From positions 828,868,897-828,932,896 of the forward strand of contig NC_081411.1 of NCBI RefSeq assembly GCF_030272615.1: a stretch of 64,000 bases of DNA. The letters are read 5' to 3'. The translations under genes were made by a program, and so were the position numbers. Every line of letters begins with the position of its first letter. Within the stretch, counting starts at the first letter, position 1. The notes under the pieces are model-generated. The model was not told where the DNA came from. It searched no databases and saw only the letters and a program-made list of their open reading frames with translations. The stretch comes from Cryptomeria japonica. Its lineage: Eukaryota; Streptophyta; Pinopsida; Cupressales; Cupressaceae. Positions 1 to 10,904 of the stretch are shown here, one piece after another.

Positions 1-884
1 AAAGTATCATTGACTAACTTGTAGTTCTTTCCTGGCGGATGATGCAAGTAGGTATAGGATTCACAAGCTCTGACCTCGCCGGGTCCTCTTCCAATCACTC
101 CTCTGTGAGGTAGTCCTGCGTACTCAACGCTCCTAATTAAGGCATAGATGATGTACGAACTCATGTGGAAGGACTTAGTAGCCCCGAGTCTTCTCAACTG
201 TACGTCTAAGCAATGACTAATTATTCTAGCCCAATGTATTGTACCCTTTCCTTGAACAATCACCTGGATGAAGTAAAACATCCACCTCTCAAAATAGAAG
301 GCATGAGGTGCTCCTGTAACTCTGTTGAGCATGGTAATCAAATTTCTGTACTCCTCCTGGAAATCAATCCGATGCGGTGTGTTCGGTACCTTGCTTAGAC
401 GGGGACGACTCTTGAGTAGCCAGTTCTTGTTAATTATGCTTAGGCAAGCATCTGGATCATCATCGTACACTGATCTGGCTCCTTCAATGCTCTTGTATAT
501 CATGTCCCTGTGCTCTGGAAGATGGAAGGCTTCACTTATGGCTTCCTCTGAGAGGTACGCCAAAGTGTTTCCTTCATTGGACACAATTGTCCTGGACTGT
601 GGATTGTAGTGACGGGCACACTCGATCATCAACTCGTGGCACTGAATAGCTGGAGGAAAACCGGCCGCCTTAATGATGCCACTCTCTATTATTCTCCGGG
701 CGACAGGTGATGGCTTGCCAATGTAAGGGACCTCTCGAAACTTCTTCGTGCTAAAGTTCCCCAAGTTGGTATCTCCAATGTTGCTCCACTTCGACACGAT
801 CTTGGTCTCCACTTCTTCGGTCTTCTGATCTTCTTTCATGAGAGCCGAGCGACTGGTGGATGCTCCTGCCTTTGGGGTCGCCAT
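1..884 (-). CDS. K1 ORF: PMD/retrotransposon-ORF1-like protein, 5' part, runs off the left edge
   Basis: Reading the minus strand from the ATG at 884 down to base 1 gives 294 codons with no stop, so the frame is intact and continues outside the window. The start lies two bases inside the predicted splice acceptor (TAG at 887-889), and K2 has the equivalent ATG. Visible features are a charged N-terminus (about residues 1-40), then a globular region containing ISEAFHLPEH (near plus 515-555), ARIISH, and FHMSSYIIYAL (near plus 140-172). K3 carries a degraded homologue with ILETFGIPKH and FHMSSYIIY, and the extra ORF of TE-F has VFGIPG and FYMPHHAIG at matching places. The spacing resembles plant mobile-domain or Athila ORF1-type proteins, but that assignment is inference. 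No gag, protease, RT or integrase motif is present. Function unknown; the lack of stops in a TE-dense region suggests recent activity or selection. Confidence 0.72.
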   Translation of the reverse strand, partial: MATPKAGASTSRSALMKEDQKTEEVETKIVSKWSNIGDTNLGNFSTKKFREVPYIGKPSPVARRIIESGIIKAAGFPPAIQCHELMIECARHYNPQSRTIVSNEGNTLAYLSEEAISEAFHLPEHRDMIYKSIEGARSVYDDDPDACLSIINKNWLLKSRPRLSKVPNTPHRIDFQEEYRNLITMLNRVTGAPHAFYFERWMFYFIQVIVQGKGTIHWARIISHCLDVQLRRLGATKSFHMSSYIIYALIRSVEYAGLPHRGVIGRGPGEVRACESYTYLHHPPGKNYKLVNDT

Positions 885-886
885 AC

Positions 887-1102
887 CTACACAACATTTC
901 ATTATAAGAAATAGATTTTGCAATAAATAACGTAAATAAGAGAGATAAATTTTTTAGGAAACATCATGATAAGTCTCTAGAGTTATCATTTCCTAAAAAA
1001 AAAAAAAAACAACGATTGAGCTAAGAGATTCAAAATTCAAAATTTCAAAACTTGAAATATGACGATGAATGAATAAAGCAATAATAATTAAAATCGCCAT
1101 AC
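887..1102 (-). other. Predicted leader intron of K1 (about 216 bp)
   Basis: On the minus strand the donor reads CGAG/GTATGGCG (cut at 1103/1102) and the acceptor reads TTGTGTAG/GT (cut at 887/886), two bases before the ATG at 884. K2 keeps the same donor, the same acceptor and an internal block about ATCATTTCCTAA at equivalent places. K3 has TTTTTACAG/GTAGC before its ORF. Conservation in two copies supports a spliced leader; splicing itself is inferred. Confidence 0.5.
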
Positions 1103-1707
1103 CTCGATAGAGAGCTAACTCTAGAATGCAAAAAACAAAATTCGCCTAGGCAAAAATTGAAGTATAAAATAGTCTTCAATGTGGTCTCCTCAAGTTCGCA
1201 TTTGGTGTGGTCTTCAAATTCGCACCACCCTTGATAACTAAGCGCCACCCTTGGTTTGAATTCGCACCACCCTTGGAGTGTCTACGCCACCTTCGATAAT
1301 ATTCGCACTATCTTCACTTCTCCTCAATTCGCATGAAAAAATGATTATGTAAAAATGAAATCTTTCACCCTTCATATATAGCGCGCTCATCCTTTCACCC
1401 CTTAGGCCGACTCGCTTAATAAAACCATTTTTTTAAAATGATTTGCAATAAAATAACAAGGCCGACTTGCTTAATTGAGCGCTCCAAATCGATTTTTATT
1501 AATTAATTAATTAATTATAAATGCCTTGCGTTTTTTAAATGTGAATTTCGATTTTTAAATAAAGGCAAAAAATAATTAATAAAAGATAACGCCATATTAA
1601 ATGCTAAATAAAATGGATATTCAATTTTTTAAATTGATTTAGCATTTGAGGAAAATTCGAATTGCTCACTTGGCGCCAAAATTGGAGAAAAGGAAGGGAC
1701 GTACCTC

Positions 1708-3308
1708 ATCGCTCTGGTCCCTTGGAGAGGGACAGGAGCGATCCATGATTTTGGTCTTGATTTTGCATTTCTTACGTCCAACTCCTTCATCTTCGCGTTG
1801 AAAATCGATCATCATGATGAGTCCTTCGAATTTGATCATCTTGCATGCGTACTTAAATACCTTTTGAGTGTTCATCGCCCTTGTCCCTTGGAGAGGGATA
1901 GGAGCGATCTCCAAATTTCCACGTTCAATATGCATCTTTGTTCCTCAATCTTTCATTGTTAGCGAATAACATCTATGCTCATTCCTTTTGCGCTTATTCC
2001 ATTTGTCTTCATTATGTGTTTGGACGTATTAAAGGGACCATCGCCCTTGTCCCTTGGAGAGGGACAGGAGCGATCCACGTTTTCTCCTTGACCTTGGCAA
2101 CTTTACACTTTGATCTCCTTTGCAATGTCCTTCAAACGTCGTCCTTCACTCTTCCTAACCTCGCTTCGCTTTGATCTTGAAGGAACGTGAGTGTTTTTGA
2201 TAGTATCGCCTTGGTCCTTGTCCAAAGGACAGGAGCGATGTGAGGCTTTTATATTATTTGGTGATGTTTGGACGTTCAACACTCTTGCGAATTATCTTCA
2301 AACGATGCCTTGGACCATATGCTATCTTATGACGTCTTGACTTAGCTCGAACTTGAAGCAAAACGAGGAATCCAAAGCAAATCGCCCTGGTCCCTTGGAG
2401 AGGGACAGGAGCGATATAGTCTCCATGCTCAAAATGATGATCATTTTACGTTCAAAACCCTTGTATATCATCTTTTTATCATACCATGGACCCTCTAAAA
2501 CATTGCAACATCTTGTCCTTACGTAAATTTTGCATGAAATGACCAATGCATTCAACATCGCCCTGGTCCCTTCCTGAGGGACAGGAGCGATCTAGGCTAT
2601 AGGGTGCGAATTTCATCATTGCGACGACCCTTGAATGTTTGTGCTTTCTAAAGACGTCTTGAAGTGTCCCTCGCCACCTTGTCTTGACTTGTATCGACCT
2701 TGAACTTGCATAAGAAGTAACATCACCATTGTATCGCCCTGGTCCCTTGGAGAGGGACAGGAGCGATCCTCCTTTTGTAGCCTTTACCTCACTTTGCCAG
2801 GTTCCAAGTTTATATTCAACGGACTCGTCCTTCTTCACTCCATTCGTCCATGCCTTGACATCATCTTGACCTTTATCTGGATTTTGCATAATGAAGGAAA
2901 TCGCTCTGGTCCCTTGGAGAGGGACAGGAGCTATAAGGTATTTCGCCCTGGTCCCTTGGAGAGGGACAGGAGCGATTTGGTCAATATAGGTCATTTTCCT
3001 TCGTTTCAGCATCTCAAATTATATTCATTTGGCAAAGCATCTTCCTTTGGACGTCCTCAAATTGTTAAGTCATCAAAATCTTGCAAGAACAAGGCGAAAT
3101 TTGATTTGTAGCTCCGGTCCTTCAGTGAGGGACAGGAGCGATTTTCCTCCTGGAGGCATTTCTGTGCTCATGAAAATCTTCAATTTATATTCAATGGAAA
3201 GATATCGCCGTTCTCCATCACTTCCAACTTGAAATTTGTCTGGACTCTGCAGGGATGATGAAATATTTGAAAATGAGCTCCCGTCCTTCACTGAGGGACA
3301 GGAGCGAT
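1708..3308 (-). repeat. Array of 11 dispersed 35-nt palindromes (K1 leader)
   Basis: Eleven copies lie at 1708-1742, 1874-1908, 2040-2074, 2205-2239, 2381-2415, 2557-2591, 2733-2767, 2900-2934, 2942-2976, 3108-3142 and 3274-3308. Most starts are 165-176 bp apart, with one close pair at 2900/2942. The full form pairs ATCGC with GCGAT outside and GTCCCT with AGGGAC inside around a 5-nt loop. Loops vary (TGGAG, TCCTG, CAGTG, GTCCA) while the stem is kept. Copy 2205-2239 has GTCCTT paired with AAGGAC, a double compensatory change. Confidence 0.9.
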
Positions 3309-3751
3309 TTTGCTCCTACAGGCCAAAATAACATGATTTTTCACATTTTAACACTTCACGAGGTGGAAACAAATCAATTCCAATGCCCAGGATCAAAATC
3401 AAAAAAAGTCAAAATTTGGTCAAAATATTCAATCAGACAAAAATTCACATTTCACTGTCAACACTTAGACAAATTTAAAGCTCTGCATCAACATTCCAAT
3501 TGAAAATTAGACCATTTTGGTGAACTCATTGCATTCAAAATTGGCATCCTAGAAAAGGAAGCTCGAAAGCTCTCAAAAACGACTGGATTTTGGCCTGAAA
3601 AGACAAAATTTAAAACCCTAAGGCTTGACCCTAAATCCAGACGACCAACTAACTAACAAAATCCTAAAAACGAAAGCAAAAGCGAGCGAAAGACAAGCAA
3701 AAAGAGGGGGTCCCCATTTGCGATGGGGCGATGTGTGAAATGGTCACAACA

Positions 3752-4451
3752 GGCAGCAAAAGGATCAGGTGGTTGTATTTAGGAGAGCATTGCCACCCAT
3801 CATATGTCTATTGGTATGTCGCCATTTCAGGCCTTGTATGGTTATGATTCTTTGTCTTTCGTAAGCTTAGCCTTTGATGAAAATAGAGCACCTCAAGCTA
3901 GAGATTGGTTGCAGGATAATCAAGATATCCTTAGAGCCCTCAAAGATAATATTTAGTAGGCTCAGAATCAACAGATGTTATATGTAGACCGACACATGAC
4001 AAAGAGATCTTTTGGGGTTGGTGATATGGTTTTCTTGCGTCTTCAGCCATATAGACAAAGCACCTTGAAGAGGAGTGGTGTAGAAAAGCTTAGGCCAAGG
4101 TTTTACGGTCCATATAGGATTCTGATGAGGATTGGAGAGGTAGCATATGAGCTTGAGTTGCCACCAAACAACAGGATTCACATCGTTTTTCATGTATCTT
4201 GCCTCAAAAAGGCAATTGGGCAGCATGTTGTTCCTTCTCACGATTTACCACCTTTGGATGAGGAGGGAAAATTGGTGTTGGTTCCTGTAGAGATCTTGGA
4301 GGTGAGAGAGAGAGAGGAGTCTTGTGATCAGGGAGTATTTGGTACATTGGAGAGATTTGCCATTAGAGGATGCCACTTGGGAAGGTGAAGATATTTTGTA
4401 GCATCTAGCATTGCATTTGCTTGAGGAGAAGCAATCTTGGGAAGGGAGGAC
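3752..4451 (+). pseudogene. TE-A: 3' end of Ty3 pol, integrase C-terminus and chromodomain (broken)
   Basis: This is the end of a chromodomain-type Ty3 polyprotein cut off on its left by K1. From 3798 one frame reads an integrase tail with MSIGMSPFQALYGYDS, an in-frame TAG at about 3957, then LYVDRHMTKRSFGVGDMVFL and the GPYRI and FHVSCLKK motifs of the C-terminal domain. After about 4310 the frame shifts, and the chromodomain signature YLVHWRDLPLEDATWEGE is read in another frame, followed by a second stop. The product would have been an integrase tethered to chromatin by its chromodomain; here it is dead. A purine tract (4438-4451, GGGAAGGGAGGAC) follows and leads into the 3' LTR. Confidence 0.85.
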
Positions 4452-5323
4452 TGTAATGTCCCCTTCTCCTCAGTTATCACATGTGAGTTGATTAGCCTAT
4501 TTCATGTCATCCCGATAGGCTAATTTGGAGGCATACGGGGTGATAAGCTGGACTTGTCATTAATTTTCATTGGTGGAGAAATAACAAGGCGAAATATTAT
4601 TTTATTGGGTTTAATATTAATATGTGGAGGGGAAAAGTCACTTTATGTTATAAAAAATTGAAGTGATTTAAGTTATTAAAATAATAATAAAGTTATAAAG
4701 TGACTTTATGTTATCAAATGAAATTATAAAAATTAAAGTGACTTAAGATAAAATAATAATAAAGTCATAAAGAGGAAGTAAAAGAAAAGAGATTTTATTA
4801 AAATTATTTTTCCTCCTAGGCTAGGCAGACCCTTTTGGAGAGGGAAAAATTCAATAAAAATCTCACATTGAGATTTGAGGTCCAGGGCGGTTTGGGAAAT
4901 TATTATAAAAGGGTCCTCTACCTCTTCCAATGGGAATTATGTGTGATTTTGTGCTATTTGATTATGATATTTCTCCATAGTTGCTGGTCTTGACAGGGAC
5001 AACCATTTCTGAGGACGAAAACCCTTGGAAATTAGTGGATTGGAGGGAAACCCAACTCCACGTAGAGAGATGGATTCATCATTGGGCTTATTTGCAAGTT
5101 TTGGAATCAATTTGAGCTTCAATCAGCTAGGGTTTGAAGAAGAAATAAATTATCAGCCTAGTGGGTGGATTCACTTTCAAAATTCACATTATGCTTCATT
5201 GATCAGTTTTGGGAAAGTTATTTGAGCCTCAAGAAATATATTTCTGTTGTAACTAGTAATTTGCTACAGTAATCACTACAGTGTTTGCTACAGTACTGCT
5301 ACAGTATTTGCCACCATTGTTAG
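4452..5323 (+). mobile_element. TE-A 3' LTR, left part
   Basis: The LTR starts TGTAATGTCCCCTTCTCC directly after a polypurine tract, the same start as the TE-G LTR (50244) and, on the minus strand, the solo LTR ending at 13413. It holds AT-rich DNA and a short run of GCTACAGTA repeats at about 5267-5306. A probable insertion begins at 5324; the true 3' end was not found. Confidence 0.7.
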
Positions 5324-7050
5324 TGTGAGCAAGAAAATACATGAAACCATGTAAAGTCAGGCACATTCACAACAAGATCATCAAACGAAGCATAAACGAA
5401 ATAAACAAATGAACAATCAAACCATCAAAACTCCTTTGACGAAGGCCTCGCTGCTCCTCCTTTCTTCTCTAATTATGCTGGTATGTTGGCTCAATCCCTT
5501 ACGCATTCAAACGAAGCAAGGGCGAATGATGATCGAGAATACTAGAAGCTATGAAAATGAAAGCAAGGGTATGAAAATGATCTCATATGTCAAGTGTTCG
5601 AAGTGTTTTTTGAATAAGAGGAAAATGATTCGAATTTATAGAGGAAGAAGATCGAAATGGATAGTTGCGATTGAAAAATGATCAATGGCTCATGTTAGTC
5701 AAGAGGAAGAGTTAAGTGGGGGTAAATGGGAAACCTTCATTTTTGAACAAAAAGTGAAAAGAGAAGCTTTCATTTTTGAACGAAAAGTGAAATGAGGTGC
5801 TTTTTGGAAGGTGGAAGAGTTAAGTGAAGAAAGGAAATGAGGTGGAAATTAATAATTGTAAATTATTAATTTTTCCTCATTTTCAAATTAGCCAATTAAA
5901 TAAATAAATCATTTAATTGTGAACTTAGGATAAGAGGACTATTCATTTACCTAGGAAGAAATGTTAATAAAGATGACATGATTGAAATGAAGAAATTGAT
6001 GGAATGATTACGGGAATCCAATCCTGTTGGTGTAATTAACTATTCATGTTGGATATCATTACACCTTACTTAAGTTTACTTAGGATAATGCATTTCATAG
6101 TAGTTTGGGTTTGAGACACTTTGGGATAGTGTGTGTAGGAGAATTTCCACCTTTTATGGTGTGATCTTGTTAGTACTCTATCATATCCACTTATTGTGAG
6201 TGATAATTCCACCTTCGGTGGGTGATCCACCTCATGTGGAATATTATATTGTTTCTCCTACCTACCAGACGTATTTCGTACTTACCCTTGTTTTTTTATT
6301 GAGCCACATGTCATGTTTGTGTGCTCACATATCCATATAGCCTTGCCTATATATGCAGGCGCATATTCATTGTATGAACAACTATTGATCATTTATCTAT
6401 TGATGAGAATACAATTTATTCTTGTCCTATATCTTGTCTCCCTATTTTGTACTTTTCATTGAGCTCTTGATCTTGGCAAAATCTCACAAACCCCAATATC
6501 GAATTAGGCCCAAATTATGACTGAAATAAAATGACTGATTGGCACTACTGACAAAATTGATGACAATTAACAAGGAAAAATGATCAAAAAGACCATAATC
6601 CAAAGGTTTTTTGATAAGACCAAGAAATTGATAATGATGACAATGACAAGATGATTGAACGCCACAAAGGCAAATGAGATGTCAAAATGATTAATTTTGA
6701 CATTGCAATTGATTTAAATTGATAATGTTGATTGACAGAAGACTGATGGAAATTGATTAAAGATAATCGAAAAGGATTTGATAAAAAGATTGACGAGCTT
6801 GATAATTAATGACTGATTAATTATCAATAAAGGTTGATTTAGGACCAAATGATCAAATGATAATACGGCCAATCATGATGATTTTGGGCCAAATGTGATT
6901 GAATAGGTTCGTTAGAGTTGGAAAGGAATTAGATAGAATAGGAAGAATGATCCAATGTCAACACACAATGAAAAATCAAATGTGACATGGAAGGCATGTT
7001 AAAAATTAAGGTTTTGTGACACAGGCATAAACCAATTTTTAGTGTCTACA
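5324..7050 (-). mobile_element. Probable solo LTR inserted in the TE-A LTR
   Basis: On the minus strand it starts TGTAGACACTAAAAATTGG (at 7050) and ends CTTGCTCACA (at 5324), with TG/CA termini. Flanks are GTTAG (5319-5323) and GTTAT (7051-7055), a 4-of-5 target duplication. No coding domain was recognised; the short ORF at 5409-5681 has no recognisable motif. Confidence 0.5.
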
Positions 7051-8527
7051 GTTATTTTATTTGCAGACATTGGAAGAATCTGGGCAGCAATTTTTGGAAT
7101 CATTTCTAGCCTATGCAAGGGACAATTCATTTCAGCATTTGAAGATCATACGACATCACCATCCTTGCGAATCTTAAGTCTCCTACATCACATAATATCG
7201 GGTATGACCATTTTATAAGTTGTAGTCTGAAATAATTTGCATCAGACCTGATATCTTTTGTATTCAGACCTGTTTTAGTAATAAAAAAAATCAGATTTGA
7301 GGTTGAATACTTAGTATTTGTTTATGCAAATCTGTTGCAAATCATTTCTATGTATTGGCAATTGTTTGTTTTGAAAATTGATCAATCAAAAACAAGGAAG
7401 CAAAAACATAAACACTCTGAAATCAGAACTCATTCACCTTGCATGCCAAGCGTTTGACAAAATGCCAAACTAGTAAAATCACACATTAAGGAGTAGATTG
7501 AATAGGGGTTATTAGATTTTGAGCATCTTTTGCATTGACTTGTTGTAGACACATTGAGATAAATGTGTTTGTAGACACATTTTGAGCATCTTTTGTTTGC
7601 ACCTCTCTGGTTTTTGGGAGGTTTTGGACATTTTCTTGTGTCTTATTTTGTACATGCACTATATTATAAAGTGCCATGGGGGTGTTGTGTAGTGCTTCTT
7701 GTCCCATACGTGTGTGCATTGGTTGCATACCCTTTTTAAGTTGAAGGTACTTTCGCGTGCACATTTAGATTCTCCTTCATGCACTACTTGGTTAACAATT
7801 TTAGTGGACCTGTCAATATGTCTTCCTTGTCAGCATTATGGGGGGGTTTCTACTATTGGTTCTAATGCTTCCTTGGTTTTTCTTTGGAGTGAGCTACATA
7901 TATAATATTTGTTCCTATGTACTAGCCGAATACAATGGTTGTATTTCGGTGAGATGGAGATTTTGCCATATAGACACTTGCATTCCAGTTTTGTGCAGGT
8001 GACTTATCCTCAGTTGATCCGTTCTTTAGACTATTGGCACCTATATTTTTGACTAGCGGTTTACTCTTGCATGGTTGAGTAATGTCATTGGGGTCACTCA
8101 TGCAGATTCGTGTGCCATTTGCATCTTCAGTTAACAAATGTTTGCCTTTGTTTGCCATCTGATTGTTGGAGTAGTGTTGTTGGGCGCACTCATGCAGATT
8201 ATTGTCTTTAGAGGAGGTTCTTCATTCAACAGAATCAACACTATAGCAATCTCTTTGTTTGACAGTTGCTTACAACTTCATTATGCTTCATAGGATGTTC
8301 ATGTTTCTATTCTTTTGGGACATTGATTTGGTGGCTTCTTTGTCCTTCATTCTCTTTTTCTCTCTTTTGGAAAGGAGTTTTATCCCACTGGGTTTTTCTC
8401 CATTTCTACGTTTGCCAAAGATTTGCATTAGTTTGCACACGGGTACCTAATCGGGCCTTTTGTTGTCGGGGCCCATTCATGCATGCATTCATCTTAGATT
8501 TTTAGTTACTCACTGAGTTCATCTCAA
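7051..8527. other. Unassigned AT-rich DNA, probably LTR remainder plus unrecognised repeat
   Basis: The first 400 bases could be the rest of the TE-A LTR. From about 7490 to 8527 short ORFs occur on both strands with no recognisable domain. I see no gene here. Confidence 0.4.
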
Positions 8528-8890
8528 GGGGGGGGGGGGTGTTGGAGTAATTAGGACATTATCTAATTATATAATTAAGTCCTTATTACTTTATTCACTT
8601 AGCTAAACTTAGGTTCTTTTTACCTTTATTAAATTAGGCTAATAATAGCTTAAGTTGTTTCATTCATTATCATTGTGACACTTGGCACTAGATAATTTAA
8701 TCTTTCTTTAGGGTTTTTGCATCTAGGGTTACATCATTATGCTTTTATAAACATTTATCCATTTATTTGTCATTTATTCTATATCTTTTTACTTTTGAGG
8801 AATATATCATATCTTTCTTGCTGCTCTTGTTTGTGAAAGGTGTTCTTTGTTTGCTGTTTGATCTTGTAGGTGCTTGTGTTGCAAAATTCA
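8528..8890 (+). mobile_element. G-tract plus LTR-like start (TGTTGGAGTAATTAGG)
   Basis: A run of 12 G (8528-8539) is followed directly by TGTTGGAGTAATTAGGAC, which looks like a polypurine tract next to the start of an LTR on the plus strand. The right border is not clear. It could be the 3' LTR of an unrecognised element or the leader of TE-B. Confidence 0.4.
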
Positions 8891-9099
8891 ATAAGGGGTC
8901 AAAGCAAAATTGAAGGAGACAATGAGGCAACACAAGAAATGTGTGATGAAAATATGCATGAACACAACACACAAAGTGAATGAAGGGAGAACAATGCTGA
9001 AACTAAAACTCATAATGAAAGAAAGAATCAACTTGCTCTTGAGTTTTCAAGGGATATGGAGAAAGTAACACCAACCAAGTTTGATGGGATAGTAAGCGG
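8890..9099 (+). pseudogene. TE-B gag, 5' fragment
   Basis: The frame before the TE-C insertion ends in EKVTPTKFDGIVS, typical of the start of the Ty3 gag core, and resumes after TE-C at 17778 as GDVVEVWMTKMEKYF. The AGCGG at 9095-9099 is duplicated at 17778-17782. Upstream bases hold charged, poorly conserved codons with stops, so the start codon cannot be assigned. Confidence 0.65.
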
Positions 9100-9538
9100 T
9101 GTAGATTTTATGGTGGTGCTCGTTAACTACAGGCAAACATCAGATCTGTTGCCTTCCCAACCATAGACGATAAGCTCTTATCGTCACCCCCGAGCAAACT
9201 ACATGATCTTCAGGTTATTGAATTCATTGCTATTGATGCAATCATGACCTTGCATATATATGAATCAATACCTCCTAATAGATCTCAAGTTGGCCATATA
9301 CTTTTGGTGCCAAGGATAGGGTCAGATCTATATATTACAAGTTACATATGAGTCTCCCTTAGTTGCAAGTTACATTTAACTTAATCACAAGTTACACACA
9401 AGTGGTTTGCCCAAATAGGGCCTGCCCCAAATTAGACTCATACAACTGAGATATCCAAATGCCAAGGCTGACAGGCCACTTGGCATTTTGTGCACTAGGT
9501 CGGCCCTAGAAGGGACCCGACCTAGCTACACAACAACA
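9100..9538 (-). repeat. TE-C 3' LTR (439 bp)
   Basis: It matches the split right-hand LTR base for base in length. It contains a hairpin, CTAGGTCGG (9495-9503) with CCGACCTAG (9517-9525). A related GGTCGGCCC hairpin occurs in the TE-E LTR. Confidence 0.88.
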
Positions 9539-9557
9539 CTCCCTCTTAGCTAGGGAG
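9539..9557 (-). other. TE-C polypurine tract
   Basis: On the minus strand CTCCCTAGCTAAGAGGGAG sits immediately before the 3' LTR start. TE-E has the same tract with one change (24271-24289). Confidence 0.7.
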
Positions 9558-9585
9558 TATTCCTTCTGAATAACCAAGTCACATA

Positions 9586-10165
9586 GTGACTACCACCATG
9601 GCTACTCCCATGAATAATACGTTCACCATAGCTACTCGCAGAGGGTGGGCTCACCATGCCTACTCGCAGAGGGTGGAAAGAGGGCTTTCACCTCAACCTT
9701 CTCCCAAAGAAGGGTGCATTATCACCATGCCTACTCACAGAGGGTGGAACGAGGGCTCTAACCTTAGATTTCTCCCAGAGAAGAATGCATCTCCACCATG
9801 CTTACTTGCAGAGGGTGGATCCACCATACCTACTCGGAGAGGGTGGAATGAGGGATTTCACTTCAAACTTCTCAGAAGAATGCATTAACAAGGTATTGCA
9901 CCTCGAACTTCTCCCTCACAGGGAAGAACTCATTAACAAGGGATTGCACCTCGAACTTATCCCTCACAGAGAAGAACTCATTAACCAAATCTTCATGATA
10001 CCATGGCTCCCTCTGAAGCTGGAAGGTTAGGCTCCCTCTGAAGCTGAAATGTCAAGCTCCCATTGAAGCTGAAATGTTAGGCTTCCTCAAGCTCCCTCTC
10101 AAGGTGAAATGCCAGGTTTTCTCTAAAGCTAAAGCTTCAAGCTCCCTCTGAAGCTTAAATCAATC
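9586..10165. repeat. TE-C 3' untranslated tandem repeats (three kinds)
   Basis: Between 9586 and 9850 there are diverged units around CTACTCGCAGAGGGTGG. At 9895-9985 there are two units of about 47 bp containing GCACCTCGAACTT. At 10006-10165 there are several units of about 30 bp around GCTCCCTCTGAAGCTGAAAT. Plus-strand ORFs across them are by-products. Confidence 0.8.
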
Positions 10166-10900
10166 TTTTGACCTCTTCGTCCAAGGTTACTCTTCACGAT
10201 ATGTTAGACTCCCTCTGAATGTTGATTCTTCCTCTGCGAAGAAATGCAAGCAATCTTCCTTCCTTGAATGCAATCTCTGATTCGTCCATATTTAGCATGT
10301 CATAGATGCTTGCTGATATCATCCAAAACAAGACTACCATATTCCTTATGACCCGCAAGATTTCTCCAACAGCAGCCAATATTCCTTAGAAGCTTCTCCA
10401 GTCAGGTCCCGCAGGCTAGAAAAGTAGCATGAATCTCTAATGCATTCAATATGGATATATGTCGTTCAAGGATATAATATTTCCTTAACATCGCAGCTCA
10501 TCCAACTGTTAGTCTACAATTCCCTTCAGATTTCACAGATCTGAAACATAGTCGAAAATCCACGACAATTGATGATCTCTATGTCTGAACTTCACGGGAA
10601 CCACCATACACAATCTAGACTGGAACAAAAAGCTTCAAAGTATCTTTCCACAAGTGACTCAACGATGCCACAAATGAGTCTTGTGCCGAAAATAAATGGA
10701 TGCTCCGGAAGCAACCAAATCGATATATTCTTGCTGCTTTGATTTCCATGGCTTGCACCACCTCACACTCTACCCGCACAGGTCCTCAAGTCTCACAAAT
10801 CCTTGACCTTCAGTTGCTCCCGTGGAACGTTTGCAATGGAAGAATCAATGCAAACAATGGTCACGATCTCCTAGCCACCACTTCTATTTCAATGTCACTA
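10166..10900. other. TE-C internal sequence, no gene recognised
   Basis: Non-repetitive DNA between the tandem repeats and the RPB3 fragment. Short ORFs on both strands show no known domain. Confidence 0.4.
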
Positions 10901-10904
10901 AGTG

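Larger units (their letters stand above)
1..3751 (-). mobile_element. K1: TG/CA-bounded coding element (left end outside the window)
   Basis: The minus-strand 5' end is at 3751 and reads TGTTGTGACCATTTCACA, then a conserved GGGGACCCCC tract and a TAGGGTTTTG-rich stretch. The same ends occur in K2 (17390) and K3 (61575). Downstream follow about 2.6 kb of leader with palindromic repeats, an apparent intron, and the ORF. The element interrupts the integrase of TE-A, and the base after its end begins GGCAG (candidate target duplication; the partner lies outside the window). No LTR duplicate, primer site or pol is seen in this part. Confidence 0.65.

Noticed and set aside
213-609. Two plus-strand ORFs near the left edge
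   Set aside because: They are the reverse strand of the intact K1 ORF, which explains the sequence better through its homology to K3.
1708-3308. Spaced identical repeats resembling a CRISPR array
   Set aside because: This is plant DNA, the spacers are about 130-140 bp and there are no cas genes. The repeats belong to a transposon leader.
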